Notes under the pieces: generated by a model
Told to the model about the DNA's origin: nothing
Seen by the model: only the letters and a program-made list of their open reading frames with translations
Database searches by the model: none
Shown here: piece after piece, positions 11,996 to 22,760 of the stretch
Position numbering within the stretch: the first letter of the stretch is position 1
Layout: every line of letters starts with the position of its first letter
Program-made: the position numbers and the translations under genes
Assembly (NCBI RefSeq): GCF_018139145.2
Contig: NW_026114290.1
Coordinates: forward strand, 496,001 to 560,000
Source of the DNA: Gymnogyps californianus
Taxonomy: Eukaryota > Chordata > Aves > Accipitriformes > Cathartidae
Reading direction: 5' to 3'
DNA: 64,000 nt

Positions 11996-13844
11996 TTTTA
12001 AACGGATTTCCCAGAAGAAACGAAACGCGTGAAGACCATCCTTTGGCATCCTCGCATCTGGACGAGGGAGAGATGCTCCCGCTCTGCTGGGCCCAGGGTG
12101 CGCGTGTGTGTGCTTCTGCGGCACGTCCTGGGCATCACGCCGTAATTTGGAGCCTGGGCATGATCCTCACGTCGGTCGGGCAGCGGCAGAGCCCTGGTCA
12201 CCGGTGTCACGGTGGCACTGAGCACCGTGCTGGTACCTGGACCAAGCTGCGAGGAGTTTGCGATCCGGGGGACGAGGCAGGACTGTTGTCCTCTCTTTGC
12301 GAAAGCGGAATCCTGAGGGAGACGGACCCCAGTTCTCCAGCAATCTGCACTGATGTGCCCTGCCTGGGCTGCAGGATGCAGCAGCAAAGGCTCCTGCCAG
12401 CACCCCCACACCCCCCAACCCATGGGGCGGCTCGGATGCTCTCTCCCACTGTCCCTAAAAGTACCTTTTTCCTGGGAAAACCGCCCAGGGGAGCAGGGAG
12501 CCGAGGGCACCTTCCCCAAGTTCCCTCAGCAGAGGGATTCAGGGTGGGAAAAAGCCAAGGCTCATATTCCCTAAGCTCTCTTCATCCCTCCCAGGAGCCT
12601 CGTGCATTTTTGCTTCTGCCCGGCTTTGCTGATGATTGCAAGTCTTCCAAATTGGTTCAGCAATGACTCTGGAAGGCAGCAGGGCCCCTCGCGGGCTTCG
12701 GCAAAGCCCGGCGAAAGCCCCGCTGCCTTCCAGAGTGCCCCGGGGCTTTCACCGGGCTTTGCCGATGCCCGCAGGGGACCTGGGTCCCTCTAGACTGGGC
12801 CGGGTGATGGGAAACCCTTCAGCTTCACGCTTGATTGCAGCCTTCCCCATAGGATTCATCTTCACGGAGCAAGCCCTGCAAGAAAGCAGCTTTTTGGGCT
12901 TCCCCTCCTTCCCCATGACAAGGAGAAATGGGAAAAGGGCAGGAAAGCAGAGCGGGTGTGTGAGAAAAGCTCTTTACCACCAGAGATCAGGGCTTTCCTG
13001 GGCTGCACCCCCCCTTCTTTAACCCCCCTCTGCTCCAGCCCCCTTTGTTTCACACGTTATTCCTCACTGCCAGCTAATTAAGGAGTTGAACCTGCTCTGA
13101 ACCCATAAGGTGCCCCATCTCACAGCCCTGGGAGCCTTCAGCCTTAATTCAACCTGTAATTGAGGCTTTTTTTTTACAAGCCACCCCATCCTTCTCCAGG
13201 TAGCACGCGTCTGGTGCGGAGGTGACGCTCCGAAGAGGTGAAAGCTTTCCGGGGGAGGATGGCTGCAAGCCTAGTCGGGCTCTCCTCGCCTTCAGCCCCT
13301 CCTTTGGAACGCAGAAGCTTTCTGGGAAGCAATTCGTCGGTGCTAGTGAAAAATACGCTTTCATCTAGCAAATGCCAGCACCATCCATCCCGCTCTGACG
13401 TGAGCTTGGGCCAGGAGAGGATGGATTGAGGGAGGTCTCCCGCAGCCCCCTCCGTACAACGCACGTTGCTTCTCTGTTTTGCTTGTAGCCTGGGGGCTTC
13501 CAGGCAGTTTTCAGGTATCCGAGGGATGCTCGTGGAAAAATAAGGTATGGACACACACGTGCATAAAGGCAGTTCAGCGTGGAAGGGGATTGAATCTCCA
13601 AGCTGCTCAGAGCCAGCCCGATGGACTGCAGGGACCCTAGTAAATAATATAGGCACGTAAAACAGAGAGTCCTTGCCCCGAAGAGCTCCCAGTTTTAATT
13701 ACAGGATGCCTAGAGGTAACACGAGCGTGGAGGCTGCGTGTGTGTGCAAACACTGCGAGGCGCGCCAGCCCCTTCCCTATTCAACGGGGAGAGAGACGAG
13801 TGGAGGTACAAGCGGATTAGCTGCGAGCTGACAAGTTAAATATA

Positions 13845-13885
<41 letters not shown>

Positions 13886-14639
13886 ACCCGGAGCAGGAAG
13901 GTATCTGTGCAGGGAGCGAGCATTGCCTCCGAACATCTGCCTGGGAAGCTCCGGCGGTTGCGGAGGTAAACGCTGTGGTTGGGATAACAGACGGGGAAAA
14001 AGGCTGGGGGTGATGGAGCCTGGGTGAAGGGGACGGGGCGGGCGGCAGCACTCTCCCCTCCCCGGGCAGAGACGTCCCCTGCAGCACCCAGCGAACAGGG
14101 CCCGGAGCTCAGCAATGCCGTAAACATTTTTTTTTTTTTTTTGAGTTCCTTTCCTTGGGGAAAATCAGCTCTGTGTTTCCTCTACGCTCTGCCCCATCCC
14201 TGCTCTGCTCTTTGCTTTCAGGGTTGCAGCTCCGTGCCGGTTTCGTAGCAGGCAGCCGCGAGCGTTTCCAGCTGCTCCCCGTGCTCCTGCCTGGCCCGTT
14301 TTGCCCTGCCAGCAGCCCAGGAGCCCCATCAGTCCCAGGAGCACCCCGAAATGCCAAGCCAGGCTCCCCCATCGCTGGGACTCACCCCTTACCTCCAGCA
14401 ACTGACTGGCACGGCGCTGTCATCCCCCCCCCCCCCAAAATACCTCTGGCACCCCAGCTCAGCCTCGAGCCAGCCCGAAGCCTCGGGAGGAAAGCCGCTG
14501 CTGCGCAGTTTGGGGGCTGCAGCCAGTCGGGGGGCACAGTGCAGACCCCAGCTCCCAGTCTCCATCCCTGGGCAGGAGGGGGACTTGTCTCAGCTCCCCC
14601 CAGCGCCTCCGGGACCCAGCTCCTGCTGCCGTGGCAGCT
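11996..14639. other. Gene-free stretch
   Basis: No gene recognised. A 240-codon open frame at 11944-12666 lacks any domain and is judged random in GC-rich DNA. A pure A tract lies at about 13857-13884 and a T tract near 14.13 kb. The rest is unique sequence of unknown role. Confidence 0.45.
13857..13884. repeat. Poly-A tract
   Basis: A run of about 28 consecutive A residues following TTTTTT; a homopolymer microsatellite, possibly a processed-transcript tail, but no recognisable cDNA body precedes it. Confidence 0.9.
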
Positions 14640-14830
14640 AATCTTAGAGCTTATTTATTAACATTTTAACACGAAACGTGCATGAAATATTCACCCGGTG
14701 TGACAATGCATTTTATGGCCAGGGAAGCCTTAAATATTTAAGAGGTGTTTTGCAGTATCACTGGCAGGAAGCATTTCTGTCTGACTCACAGCACAACACT
14801 ACAATTTGAGCTCAGCTAATCCCTGCTGCA
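14640..14830. promoter_or_regulatory. Candidate conserved noncoding element downstream of MAP1LC3C
   Basis: About 190 bp of AT-rich unique sequence with TTATTTATTAACATTTTAAC, CATGAAATATTCAC, AATATTTAAGAG and GAGCTCAGCTAATCC. It lies about 300 bp beyond the MAP1LC3C polyadenylation signal. A regulatory role is inferred from composition alone. Confidence 0.35.
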
Positions 14831-15132
14831 GGTTTTAGCTACGTACCCCGTCCTTGAGGTGCTGGTTGGAGGTCAGGGGGGGTGTGAAGCCCCCCGTTCT
14901 GCAGCAGGGAGTGAGATGGGGAGCTGCTCTTCTGCAGGAGGGTCTCTCCCAGGCTGCTTTTGCAATGGTGGGAGCAAAGTCCTTTCCCCTCTTTGCTCTT
15001 GCTCCCCCCCAACCCTCCAATTCAACTGCTGGCAGCCCAGCAAAGCCAGGGACAAAGCCCCGAGTTTAAGGCTGGCTTCACATCCGAGGGACGACCTGCG
15101 TTTAGATGGCCAGAGGCACCAGCCAAGTTTTC

Positions 15133-15138
15133 TTTATT
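15133..15138 (-). terminator. Polyadenylation signal of MAP1LC3C
   Basis: AATAAA on the minus strand about 300 nt after the MAP1LC3C stop codon, followed by a TG-rich stretch (CTTGGCTGGTGCCTCTGG) suitable as downstream element. It is the first canonical hexamer I see after the stop. Confidence 0.65.
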
Positions 15139-15439
15139 CCGTGTCTCAAGAGCACGGACGCCCTAGCAGCGGCTAGAACGGACACGCAGCTTAACGAAAA
15201 CCTGCCCAAACCATGCAATTCCCCGTACCCGATCCTATTTAGGAGAAGCCTAAGTTTTCTGAGCAGGGATGACAGGCTGTAAAGCCCTTTAGAAGAGCCT
15301 GTTAGAAGAATAACCTTCCCGTGGATCCGAGTAAACCAGCACCATCTTCTGCTGTGTTGGGACAATCATTTGTGTCTAAAGCCACAAGATTAAGGAGGCG
15401 TTGAGCGGAGTTTTTAAGACCGTTACAAAGCTGAGCCTG

Positions 15440-17009
15440 TCAAACTGCAGCCAGAGAGGTGGTGAGGTTTGGGCCAGCCACAATTTGGGGCTCCCCACAG
15501 ATTTTAAGCCAAGTTTGGAGAGATACGTCCCCGGTCTCACCAGCATCGGAGTCCCGAGACGAGCGGCCGCGAGGACCCGGTGGTGGCAGGTCGTTTTGTG
15601 GCCAAGCAGCTGCTGGCTCGCTGGAAGAAGAGCTGCCGAACATCTCCTGGGAGGCGTAGGTCAGGTAGAGAAAGCCATCCTCGTCCTTGTTGTCCCGGTA
15701 CAGCTCCTGCATGGTGACGGCCATGTTCGGCAGCCCTTTGTTGTTCACCAGCAGGTAGAAGGTCTGGGAGGAGGCCAGGCAGAGCCGCGTCCTGCCGAGA
15801 GGAAGGTGAAGACAGCGTGCGGGTGAGTGTTACCCGGCACCAGGCAGCGTGGCAATCGAGGAGGCTCCATCCGTGGGGCCACGGCGCTGGCTCAGATGTT
15901 TACTGCTTCCTCCCAAAGGGGCCAAGCTTCAGCATCACCTCCTTCTGGTGCTCAGCCACCCACCAGCACCCCCAGGCACGAAGGTGGGTGCTAGGGCACG
16001 GCCAGCTGCTCCCCAAAACATCTGTAAGGGCCGACCCCCAGCCACAAGCTCTCGCCTCCGTCTCTCCTGAGCTGTGCTGCCAGGAAATGTTGGTCCTTGG
16101 GAGGGATTTCAAGCAGAGCCCAGAGCACCAAGCTTTCAAGTCAGCTGCAGCAGCGCTGCTTGTTTGCGGGGCTGCTCATCGCCTCCCCCCAATCGGCGAT
16201 TCACTTGGGCTGCAGATCCCCAGGGAAAGAGCTAATTATCACCTTTTCCCCCCGGCAAAGGTGGGAGGAATTCTGCCATAAGGCCCCCCACGCCTTGGCG
16301 AGCAAATGCCCTTGGCTAATTGCAAAGGCTAATTGCGTTAGGCTAAGTCTAAAACACTCGCCCGCTCAACAACTCGCCCAGTGGAGTGGCCAAAGTGGCT
16401 TCCAGGCCAAGGTGTTTCACAAGACCAGCTACAACTAGACCGGGCTCTTGCACTGCTCCAGGGCTGTGGACCCCCCACCTCACCCCAAGAAAGCCCGGGG
16501 TCCTCTGCGTCATCAACCACTTACCGCAGGGTGACAGCAAACTGGGACAGGGGCAGGTCCTGGGACACCAGAAACTTGGTCCTGTTCAAGGGGGGCAAGG
16601 TCTTCTCCTTCTGGTAGCGCTCCACAACCACCTGCAGCGGGGAGAAGATGCTGGAGGGTGAGACAGGGACTGGGAGGCTTTGGGAGCACTCTTGCAGGGG
16701 TACCCAGAGAAGCAGAGCTGTGGTCTTCAGAATCGAGCCATAAAGTCTTTAGTAAAGACTCTCACAGCTTGCCTTTCGGCCTTGGTGGCCGCAAAGAGAG
16801 CGGGGCGCAGCCCTTACCGGGATCTTGTTGGGATATTTTATCCGGATCTCTGTCACTTCGTGCATCCTGGTGGCTGTGGAAGAGAAAAGAAGGAGCGATA
16901 AGCCCAGCCCATCACCGTGTCTCTGCTCTGCTGCTCCCCTTGTCCCCAGTAATGTACCGAGGCTTTTCCTCTGCTTGAACGGGCGAGAGCTGCTGTCGCC
17001 TGCCTGCAT
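15440..17009 (-). CDS. MAP1LC3C: Microtubule-associated protein 1 light chain 3 C-class (ATG8 family), 4 exons
   Basis: Ubiquitin-like autophagy protein that ATG4 trims and ATG7/ATG3 couple to phosphatidylethanolamine on phagophores, where it recruits LIR-containing cargo receptors. CDS exons: 16958-17009, 16818-16873, 16525-16631, 15440-15791, all with GT-AG borders and matching phases, giving 188 residues. The N-terminal helix has RPFKQRKSLA and the strand KYPNKIP; then VVVERY, LPPLNRTKFLV, FYLLVNNK and YRDNKDEDGF lead to YASQEMFG, where the conjugated Gly is residue 124. RPFKQRKSLA, FYLLVNNK and YRDxKDEDGF favour LC3C over LC3A/B. Odd: 64 residues follow the Gly (LC3C normally has about 20), including a WLKI core. 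The start is the Met eight codons before RPFKQRKS; an in-frame upstream Met exists at 17120. Orthology to human 1q43 MAP1LC3C is not proven. Confidence 0.9.
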
Positions 17010-17187
17010 CTTCTGGAAGGAGGAGGAGGAGGTGCAGGCAGCTCGAGGTGCAGGCAGGATCTGTTCCCTGAGCCCTGCCATGGGCAGCTGCTGCTGGCAG
17101 AGCTCCTGATATAGGCTCATCCTGCCCCACCTGGGCTGGGGATAGGAGGAGCTGGGATGCTCAGCAGGGTGCTGGGCTCTGCTGGGA

Positions 17188-17231
17188 GGGATGGATGGAT
17201 GGATGGATGGATGGATGGATGGATGGATGGA
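17188..17231. repeat. (GGAT)11 microsatellite
   Basis: Eleven perfect GGAT tetranucleotides directly upstream (on the minus strand) of the first coding exon of MAP1LC3C, within its presumed 5' UTR or promoter-proximal region. Confidence 0.95.
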
Positions 17232-17239
17232 GAAGAGCT

Positions 17240-19904
17240 GGGGTTTGCTCCTTACAGATGTTTCGGGGAGCAGCTGGCCATGCCCTCGCACCCAACCTCA
17301 CGCTTACGGGTGCTGGTGGGTGACTGGCACCAGAGGGAGGTGACGCTGAAGCCTGGTCCCATCAGAAGGGACCAGTGATTGAAAGTCCTTCATTTCCCCA
17401 CCGGAGCGGTGCTTTGCTTCATGAAGCGGATTCATCTTCCCTGGGACAGGACTCGGCGTGAGCACGGCGGAACTGGTGCCAGCCCAGCGTCCCCTCTGCG
17501 TGCCCCGGCAGGCTGCAGAGGCACTTTTCTTTTCTCCGTGAGCTGGCTGGGCTGCCGTGCTGGGAATTATTGCTTTTTTAAGCCTCTTCCATCCCCTGGT
17601 TCATCTGAAGGGGCCCCGACCCCACGCAGAAGCTGGGCGAACGATTCCAGCGATGAAACCACGCTGTGGATTAGATAATAATTGATAGTCTGAGGCGGTT
17701 ATCGCAGCCAGCAATAACCCTCTGCTCAGCAAGACCGAGTTCCTGATGGAGAAGGGAGTCTGGGGGCGTTTGCCCCCCTGCCCCATCCCAACCCTCTCCC
17801 TCTCCGCCCTGGGAGGGCGGGCGGTGGGGGGGATAATGCCCTGCCACCTCAAATCCCACCCGGAGCAGGACCCGGCTACGGGCGCTGCCGTTACCCGGCG
17901 AATATCGGCATGCGTTATCCTGACAGTTTAATTCTTGCGCTATCTCTGGTTTGATTTAACGAGGGGCTTGTGTCAGATGGGATCCATAAAGCTGCCGAGA
18001 AGCCGGCTCATTCGCATGCTGCAGGTATTTTTCATGCAATGCCAATTCCCTGGGTCAGGAGAGAGGCGGCTTTTGAAAACAAATTAGACCCCATTATGCC
18101 AATTAGACCCCATTTGTCTTTTTATGTCTTTTTATTTTTTTTTTTTTTTCCCTCCCCCCTTCATTTTTCTTCCGGAGCCGCTCATGCGTGCTCCACGGGC
18201 TCCCACCCCTCCACCACCTCGGAAAAGGGAGGAGGCAAAAGCAGCCCAGCTCATTTAGACGTGCCAGAGACTTAAATTAGCCTCGTTTAAATAAGCTTTT
18301 TGGCATAACGGGTCCTTTTGGGCTGCAGCTGCTGGAGGAAGGAGATGGCTTAGGAGGAGATGCCGCCTTCGGGAGGAGATGCACCTTGCCGAGCATCCCG
18401 GGAGCATCCCGGTCCTCGGCTGCCGGCGTTATCATCGGAGCGAGGCGAAATCCCGGCGGGGTTTGTCCCCACCTTGCGCCGAGCATCTCAGCCCCTGCCC
18501 TGGGGGGTAACAGAGCACGGGCCGATCATCACCCTATTTTTTTTTTCTGATGTTTCATATACATATTTAATATATTTTGCCACTGTGCGATATATTGGCC
18601 TGTATTACTTTGGCATAAAAAAAAATAAATCTCTCAGACACGCTCATCACTGGTTTGGAAAATTACATTAGCAATATATATTCCATCTGTGTAGCGAGTT
18701 AAGCCATTACAAATTTATACCCCTAATAAATTTAATTCTGGAAAGTTTGCGTGGGATTCGAAGTGGAGTTTCACGGGGGAGGGGGGGGCATTTTCCTCCC
18801 AGGTGATTTCTTAACAATAAATGGATAAATATGAAAGCGCCTCTCAATTTGCTAATAAAAGGAATCGATTACTGTTCGCTGACTTAATTCTGCTTCCAGG
18901 CAAGCGCTAACGGCTTCGCTGTGAGCAGAAAAAGTTGTGAATTTAAAAAAAAAAAAGAAATAATTAAAATCTCCATTTTAAATTAGTTCATTAACGGTGA
19001 GCATCTATTATTTATCGGTTTAATTTCCAACTATTGCTGTGGTACTGGGTTGAGCTCTGGAATGCGGGGTCGTCATGGCAATGAGAAGCTTTCATTAGCA
19101 TGAACTAATTAATTAAAGATGAAGGGAAATTGGTTTTCCTGATTTGGGGAAGGGGGGGGAGGTTTTTTACATCCATGCTTTGTCCCTGGCATCATCCCCT
19201 CTGCTGAAATGGGGTTTGTATTTGGCACATCTGAGCCGGGAGCCTCACATGGAGCACGAGCATCCGTAAGGAGCCCCTGAGATTACTTTCCTTGGAGAGT
19301 AAATATCGCCGGAATAATCCAAATAAGATAAAATTTAAAAAAAAAAAAAAAAAAAGCAGGCGCAGACCTGGGATACGGGAGGTGAAATTTATACCTACAG
19401 CTTCCCCAGCTGCCGGCTTCGCCTGCGGGAAGCGGGATCTCATCAGTATTCCTGCCTGCCCGCGCCGGGCCCTCGTGGAGCAAATTTTCAGCTGAAACTC
19501 ATAAATAAATCCTCTTCCGCACAAGTTAAGTTTTATTCATAGCTCGTTTGGTGATACACCGGAATAAAATAAAAATTAAAAAAAAAAAAAAAACAAAAAA
19601 AATTCCCCCTAGATTTATCTTTAATCTCACATTAAATCTTAAAAGGGGAATCTGGGCCCCGGCTCCTGGCCCCGCTGCCCCAGGGCTGGGGGGGGGGGAG
19701 CCCCAGCGGGGGGGGGGGGGGGGAGCACAGGAGGTTTGGGGGGGTCTCTTGCCCCCCCCCGGCTCTCAGGGCTCCCCGTTATCTTTGCTGCGCAGCGAGG
19801 GGGGATGCTCAGCCGTACCCCGACACCCCTCAGACCTGCCCTGGGGCGTCAGCACTTCACTGCGTACGTATAGCTGGAAGATATATAACGTCTCTCTCTC
19901 TGTT
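17240..19904. other. Intergenic MAP1LC3C-OLFM2 interval, proximal part
   Basis: No exon recognised. The interval holds unique AT-rich islands (about 17.88-18.12 kb and 18.53-19.17 kb), a T run at 18.13 kb, A runs near 19.34 and 19.58 kb, and long G runs at about 19.69-19.73 kb. It contains the upstream region of MAP1LC3C but no clear TATA box. Confidence 0.5.
18530..19170. promoter_or_regulatory. Candidate conserved noncoding cluster
   Basis: About 640 bp of complex AT-rich sequence with many homeodomain- or POU-like cores: CATATTTAATATATTTTG, AAATTACATTAGCAATATA, TTAATTAAAATC variants, TAGTTCATTAACGG and GAACTAATTAATTAAAG beside CATGGCAATGAGAAGC. It lacks tandem periodicity and open frames. 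Among the noncoding stretches here it looks most like a constrained enhancer cluster. Judged by eye only. Confidence 0.42.
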
Positions 19905-20700
19905 ACAGATATCTATATGTATTATAGCCAGTATGTATATATCATAGCTGAGATGTCTATAGATTATAGCCAATATGTGTATATTATAGGTAAGATGTCT
20001 GTATATTATAGCCAATATGTATATATTATAGCTAAGATGTCTATATATTTTAGCTAATATGTATGTATTATGGCTAAGATGTCTATATATTATAGCCAAT
20101 ATGTATATGTTATAGATAAGATGTCTATATATTATAGCCAATATGTATATATTATAGCTAAAATGTCTACATATTATAGCCAATATGTATGTGTTACAGC
20201 TAAGATTTCTATATATTTTAGCTAATATGTATATATTATAGCTGATGTCTATATATTATAGCCAATATGTATATATTATAGCTAAGATGTCTATATATTT
20301 TAGCTAATGTGTATATATTATAGCTAAAATGTCTATATATTATAGCCAATATGTATATGTTATAGCTAAGATTTCTATATATTTTAGCTAATATGTATAT
20401 ATTATAGCTAAAATGTCTATATATTATAGCCAATATGTATATGTTATAGCTAAGATTTCTATATATTTTAGCTAATATGTATATATTATAGCTGATGTCT
20501 ATATATTATAGCCAATATGTATATATTATAGCTAAGATGTCTATATATTATAGCCAATATGTATATATTATAGCTAAGATGTCTATATATTTTAGCTAAT
20601 ATGTACATATTATAGCTGTCTATATATTTTAGCCAATATGTATCCATTATAGCCAAGATTTCTCTATTTTATAGCTAATCTGTACATATTACGGATAAGA
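19905..20700. repeat. AT-rich satellite, about 21-bp monomer in a 42-bp dimer
   Basis: About 0.8 kb of tandem units alternating TATATATTATAGCTAAG and GTCTATATATTATAGCCAA halves, giving a 42-bp dimeric period with about 19 repeats; some copies have TTTTAGC in place of TTATAGC. It is nearly pure A/T except for the AGC and GCC marks. Because 42 is divisible by 3, the minus strand stays open (IYRHLSYNIYILA repeats); these frames are not genes. The array abuts a GC-rich minisatellite. Confidence 0.93.
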
Positions 20701-20867
20701 GTTCTATACACCGTATAGCTATGGCAACACATGACAGCGCAGGTATCTCTAGGCGGGGTCGTGCCCCCCTCCCCGCTGCGGGTGCCCACCCGGGGAGGGA
20801 CCAGGGGTGCTACCAGCAAGCTAACAGACCAGTTCCTCCAGCACCAGCGACTGGGCCCCGGCGGAGA

Positions 20868-22346
20868 CCCCAGCCCGTCTGTTACCTCCGGGAAGACCCC
20901 AGCCCATCCATTACCTCCGGGAAGACCCCAGCCCATCCGTTACCTCTGGGAAGACCCCAGCCTGTCCGTTACCTCCGGGAAGACCCCAGCCCATCCATTA
21001 CCTCCGGGAAGACCCCAGCCCGTCCATTACCTCTGGGAAGACCCCAGCCTGTCCGTTACCTCCGGGAAGACCCCAGCCCATCCATTACCTCCGGGAAGAC
21101 CCCAGCTGATCCGTTACCTCTGGGAAGACCCCAACCCATCCGTTACCTCCGGGAAGACCCCAGCCCATCCATTACCTCCGGGAAGACCCCAGCTGATCCG
21201 TTACCTCTGGGAAGACCCCAACCCATCCGTTACCTCCGGGAAGACCCCAGCCCATCCATTACCTCCGGGAAGACCCCAGCTGATCCGTTACCTCTGGGAA
21301 GACCCCAACCCATCCGTTACCTCCGGGAAGACCCCAGCCCATCCATTACCTCCGGGAAGACCCCAACCCATCCATTACCTCCGGGAAGACCCCAGCCCGT
21401 CCGTTACCTCTGGGAAGACCCCAGCCCATCCATTACCTCCGGGAAGACCCCAACCCATCCATTACCTCCAGGAAGACCCCAGCCCATCCATTACCTCCGG
21501 GAAGACCCCAGCCCGTCCGTTACCTCTGGGAAGACCCCAACCCATCCGTTACCTCCGGGAAGACCCCAGCCCATCCATTACCTCCGGGAAGACCCCAACC
21601 CATCCATTACCTCCGGGAAGACCCCAGCCCGTCCGTTACCTCTGGGAAGACCCCAGCCCATCCATTACCTCCGGGAAGACCCCAACCCATCCATTACCTC
21701 CAGGAAGACCCCAGCCCATCCATTACCTCCGGGAAGACCCCAGCCCGTCCGTTACCTCCGGGAAGACCCCAGCCCATCCATTACCTCCGGGAAGACCCCA
21801 ACCCATCCATTACCTCCAGGAAGACCCCAGCCCGTCCGTTACCTCTGGGAAGACCCCAGCCCATCCATTACCTCCGGGAAGACCCCAACCCATCCATTAC
21901 CTCCAGGAAGACCCCAGCCCATCCATTACCTCCGGGAAGACCCCAGCCCGTCCGTTACCTCTGGGAAGACCCCAACCCATCCGTTACCTCCGGGAAGACC
22001 CCAGCCCATCCATTACCTCCGGGAAGACCCCAACCCATCCATTACCTCCGGGAAGACCCCAGCCCGTCCGTTACCTCTGGGAAGACCCCAGCCCATCCAT
22101 TACCTCCGGGAAGACCCCAACCCATCCATTACCTCCAGGAAGACCCCAGCCCATCCATTACCTCCGGGAAGACCCCAGCCCGTCCGTTACCTCCGGGAAG
22201 ACCCCAGCCCATCCATTACCTCCGGGAAGACCCCAACCCATCCATTACCTCCAGGAAGACCCCAGCCCGTCCGTTACCTCTGGGAAGACCCCAGCCCATC
22301 CATTACCTCCGGGAAGACCCCAACCCATCTGTTACCCCCGGGAAGG
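20868..22346. repeat. 29-bp GC-rich minisatellite, about 51 copies
   Basis: About 1.48 kb of head-to-tail 29-bp units with core ACCTCCGGGAAGACCCCA and spacer variants CCCATCCATT, CCCGTCCGTT, ACCCATCCGTT and CTGATCCGTT. Variant units recur in ordered blocks, for example a three-unit block near 21.1-21.3 kb repeated several times, so there is higher-order structure. The period is not a multiple of 3, so two plus-strand frames cycle through the same 29-residue repeat, producing 575-590-codon artefactual open frames. Confidence 0.95.
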
Positions 22347-22479
22347 GGCCCACAAACCCCTCCAGGGCAGCCTCTCCCGCTGCCGCCGGCTAATAAAGCC
22401 CCTGCGTGGGCTGGGGAGCGGGCAGAGGGGCCCGAGGGCCGGGGGGATGAGGGATTAGAAGCCCAGCTTTTTCTTTTCC

Positions 22480-22760
22480 ACGGCCTATTTTAGCAATGAC
22501 GGCTATACGCTCCCGCTGCTAACCGCTTCCCTTCCATAAATAAGCCTCAATTATTGAGCTCCCGCTGCTTTTTCATTAGGGGGAAAGTCCCCGGCGGGCC
22601 GTGACGGGCGCAGCGGCTGCGAACACAACAATACGGCTCTGCAGTAAACATGATTAGTGCTGTATCCCCGGCTCGGGCCGGCGCGGGGGTGGATTTGCTG
22701 ATGCTTAATGACGAAGCGGGTTATTAACGGGAGGGCTGGTGCTTGGTGAGCCGGCAGACA
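22480..22760. other. Unique AT-containing island after the minisatellite
   Basis: Non-repetitive sequence with CATAAATAAGCCTCAATTATTGAG-like, AACATGATTAGTGCTG and GATGCTTAATGACG elements; possibly a conserved regulatory island. No open frame of note. The following 22.76-23.87 kb holds nothing recognisable apart from T and C runs near 23.15 and 23.22 kb. Confidence 0.3.

Noticed and set aside
11944..12666. 240-codon plus-strand open frame as a possible gene
   Set aside because: No recognisable domain, AT-rich regulatory-looking sequence at its start, and frames of similar length occur by chance in this GC-rich window.
15535..15541. Splice donor (GTGAGA) inside the MAP1LC3C tail
   Set aside because: The site is near consensus, but the first good AATAAA follows the continuous exon, and LC3C genes normally end in this fourth exon; kept only as an alternative.
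19857..20433. Minus-strand frames with IYRHLSYNIYILA repeats resembling membrane segments
   Set aside because: Artefact of the 42-bp AT-rich satellite, which is open in one frame.
20868..22346. Possible CRISPR array (regular direct repeats)
   Set aside because: Units are contiguous with no unique spacers, no cas genes exist nearby and the genome is a vertebrate's.
20721..22493. Two overlapping plus-strand open frames of 575-590 codons rich in Pro, Gly and Arg
   Set aside because: They are the 29-bp minisatellite read in two frames; the same 29-residue cycle appears in each, with no domain, no splice context and no codon bias.
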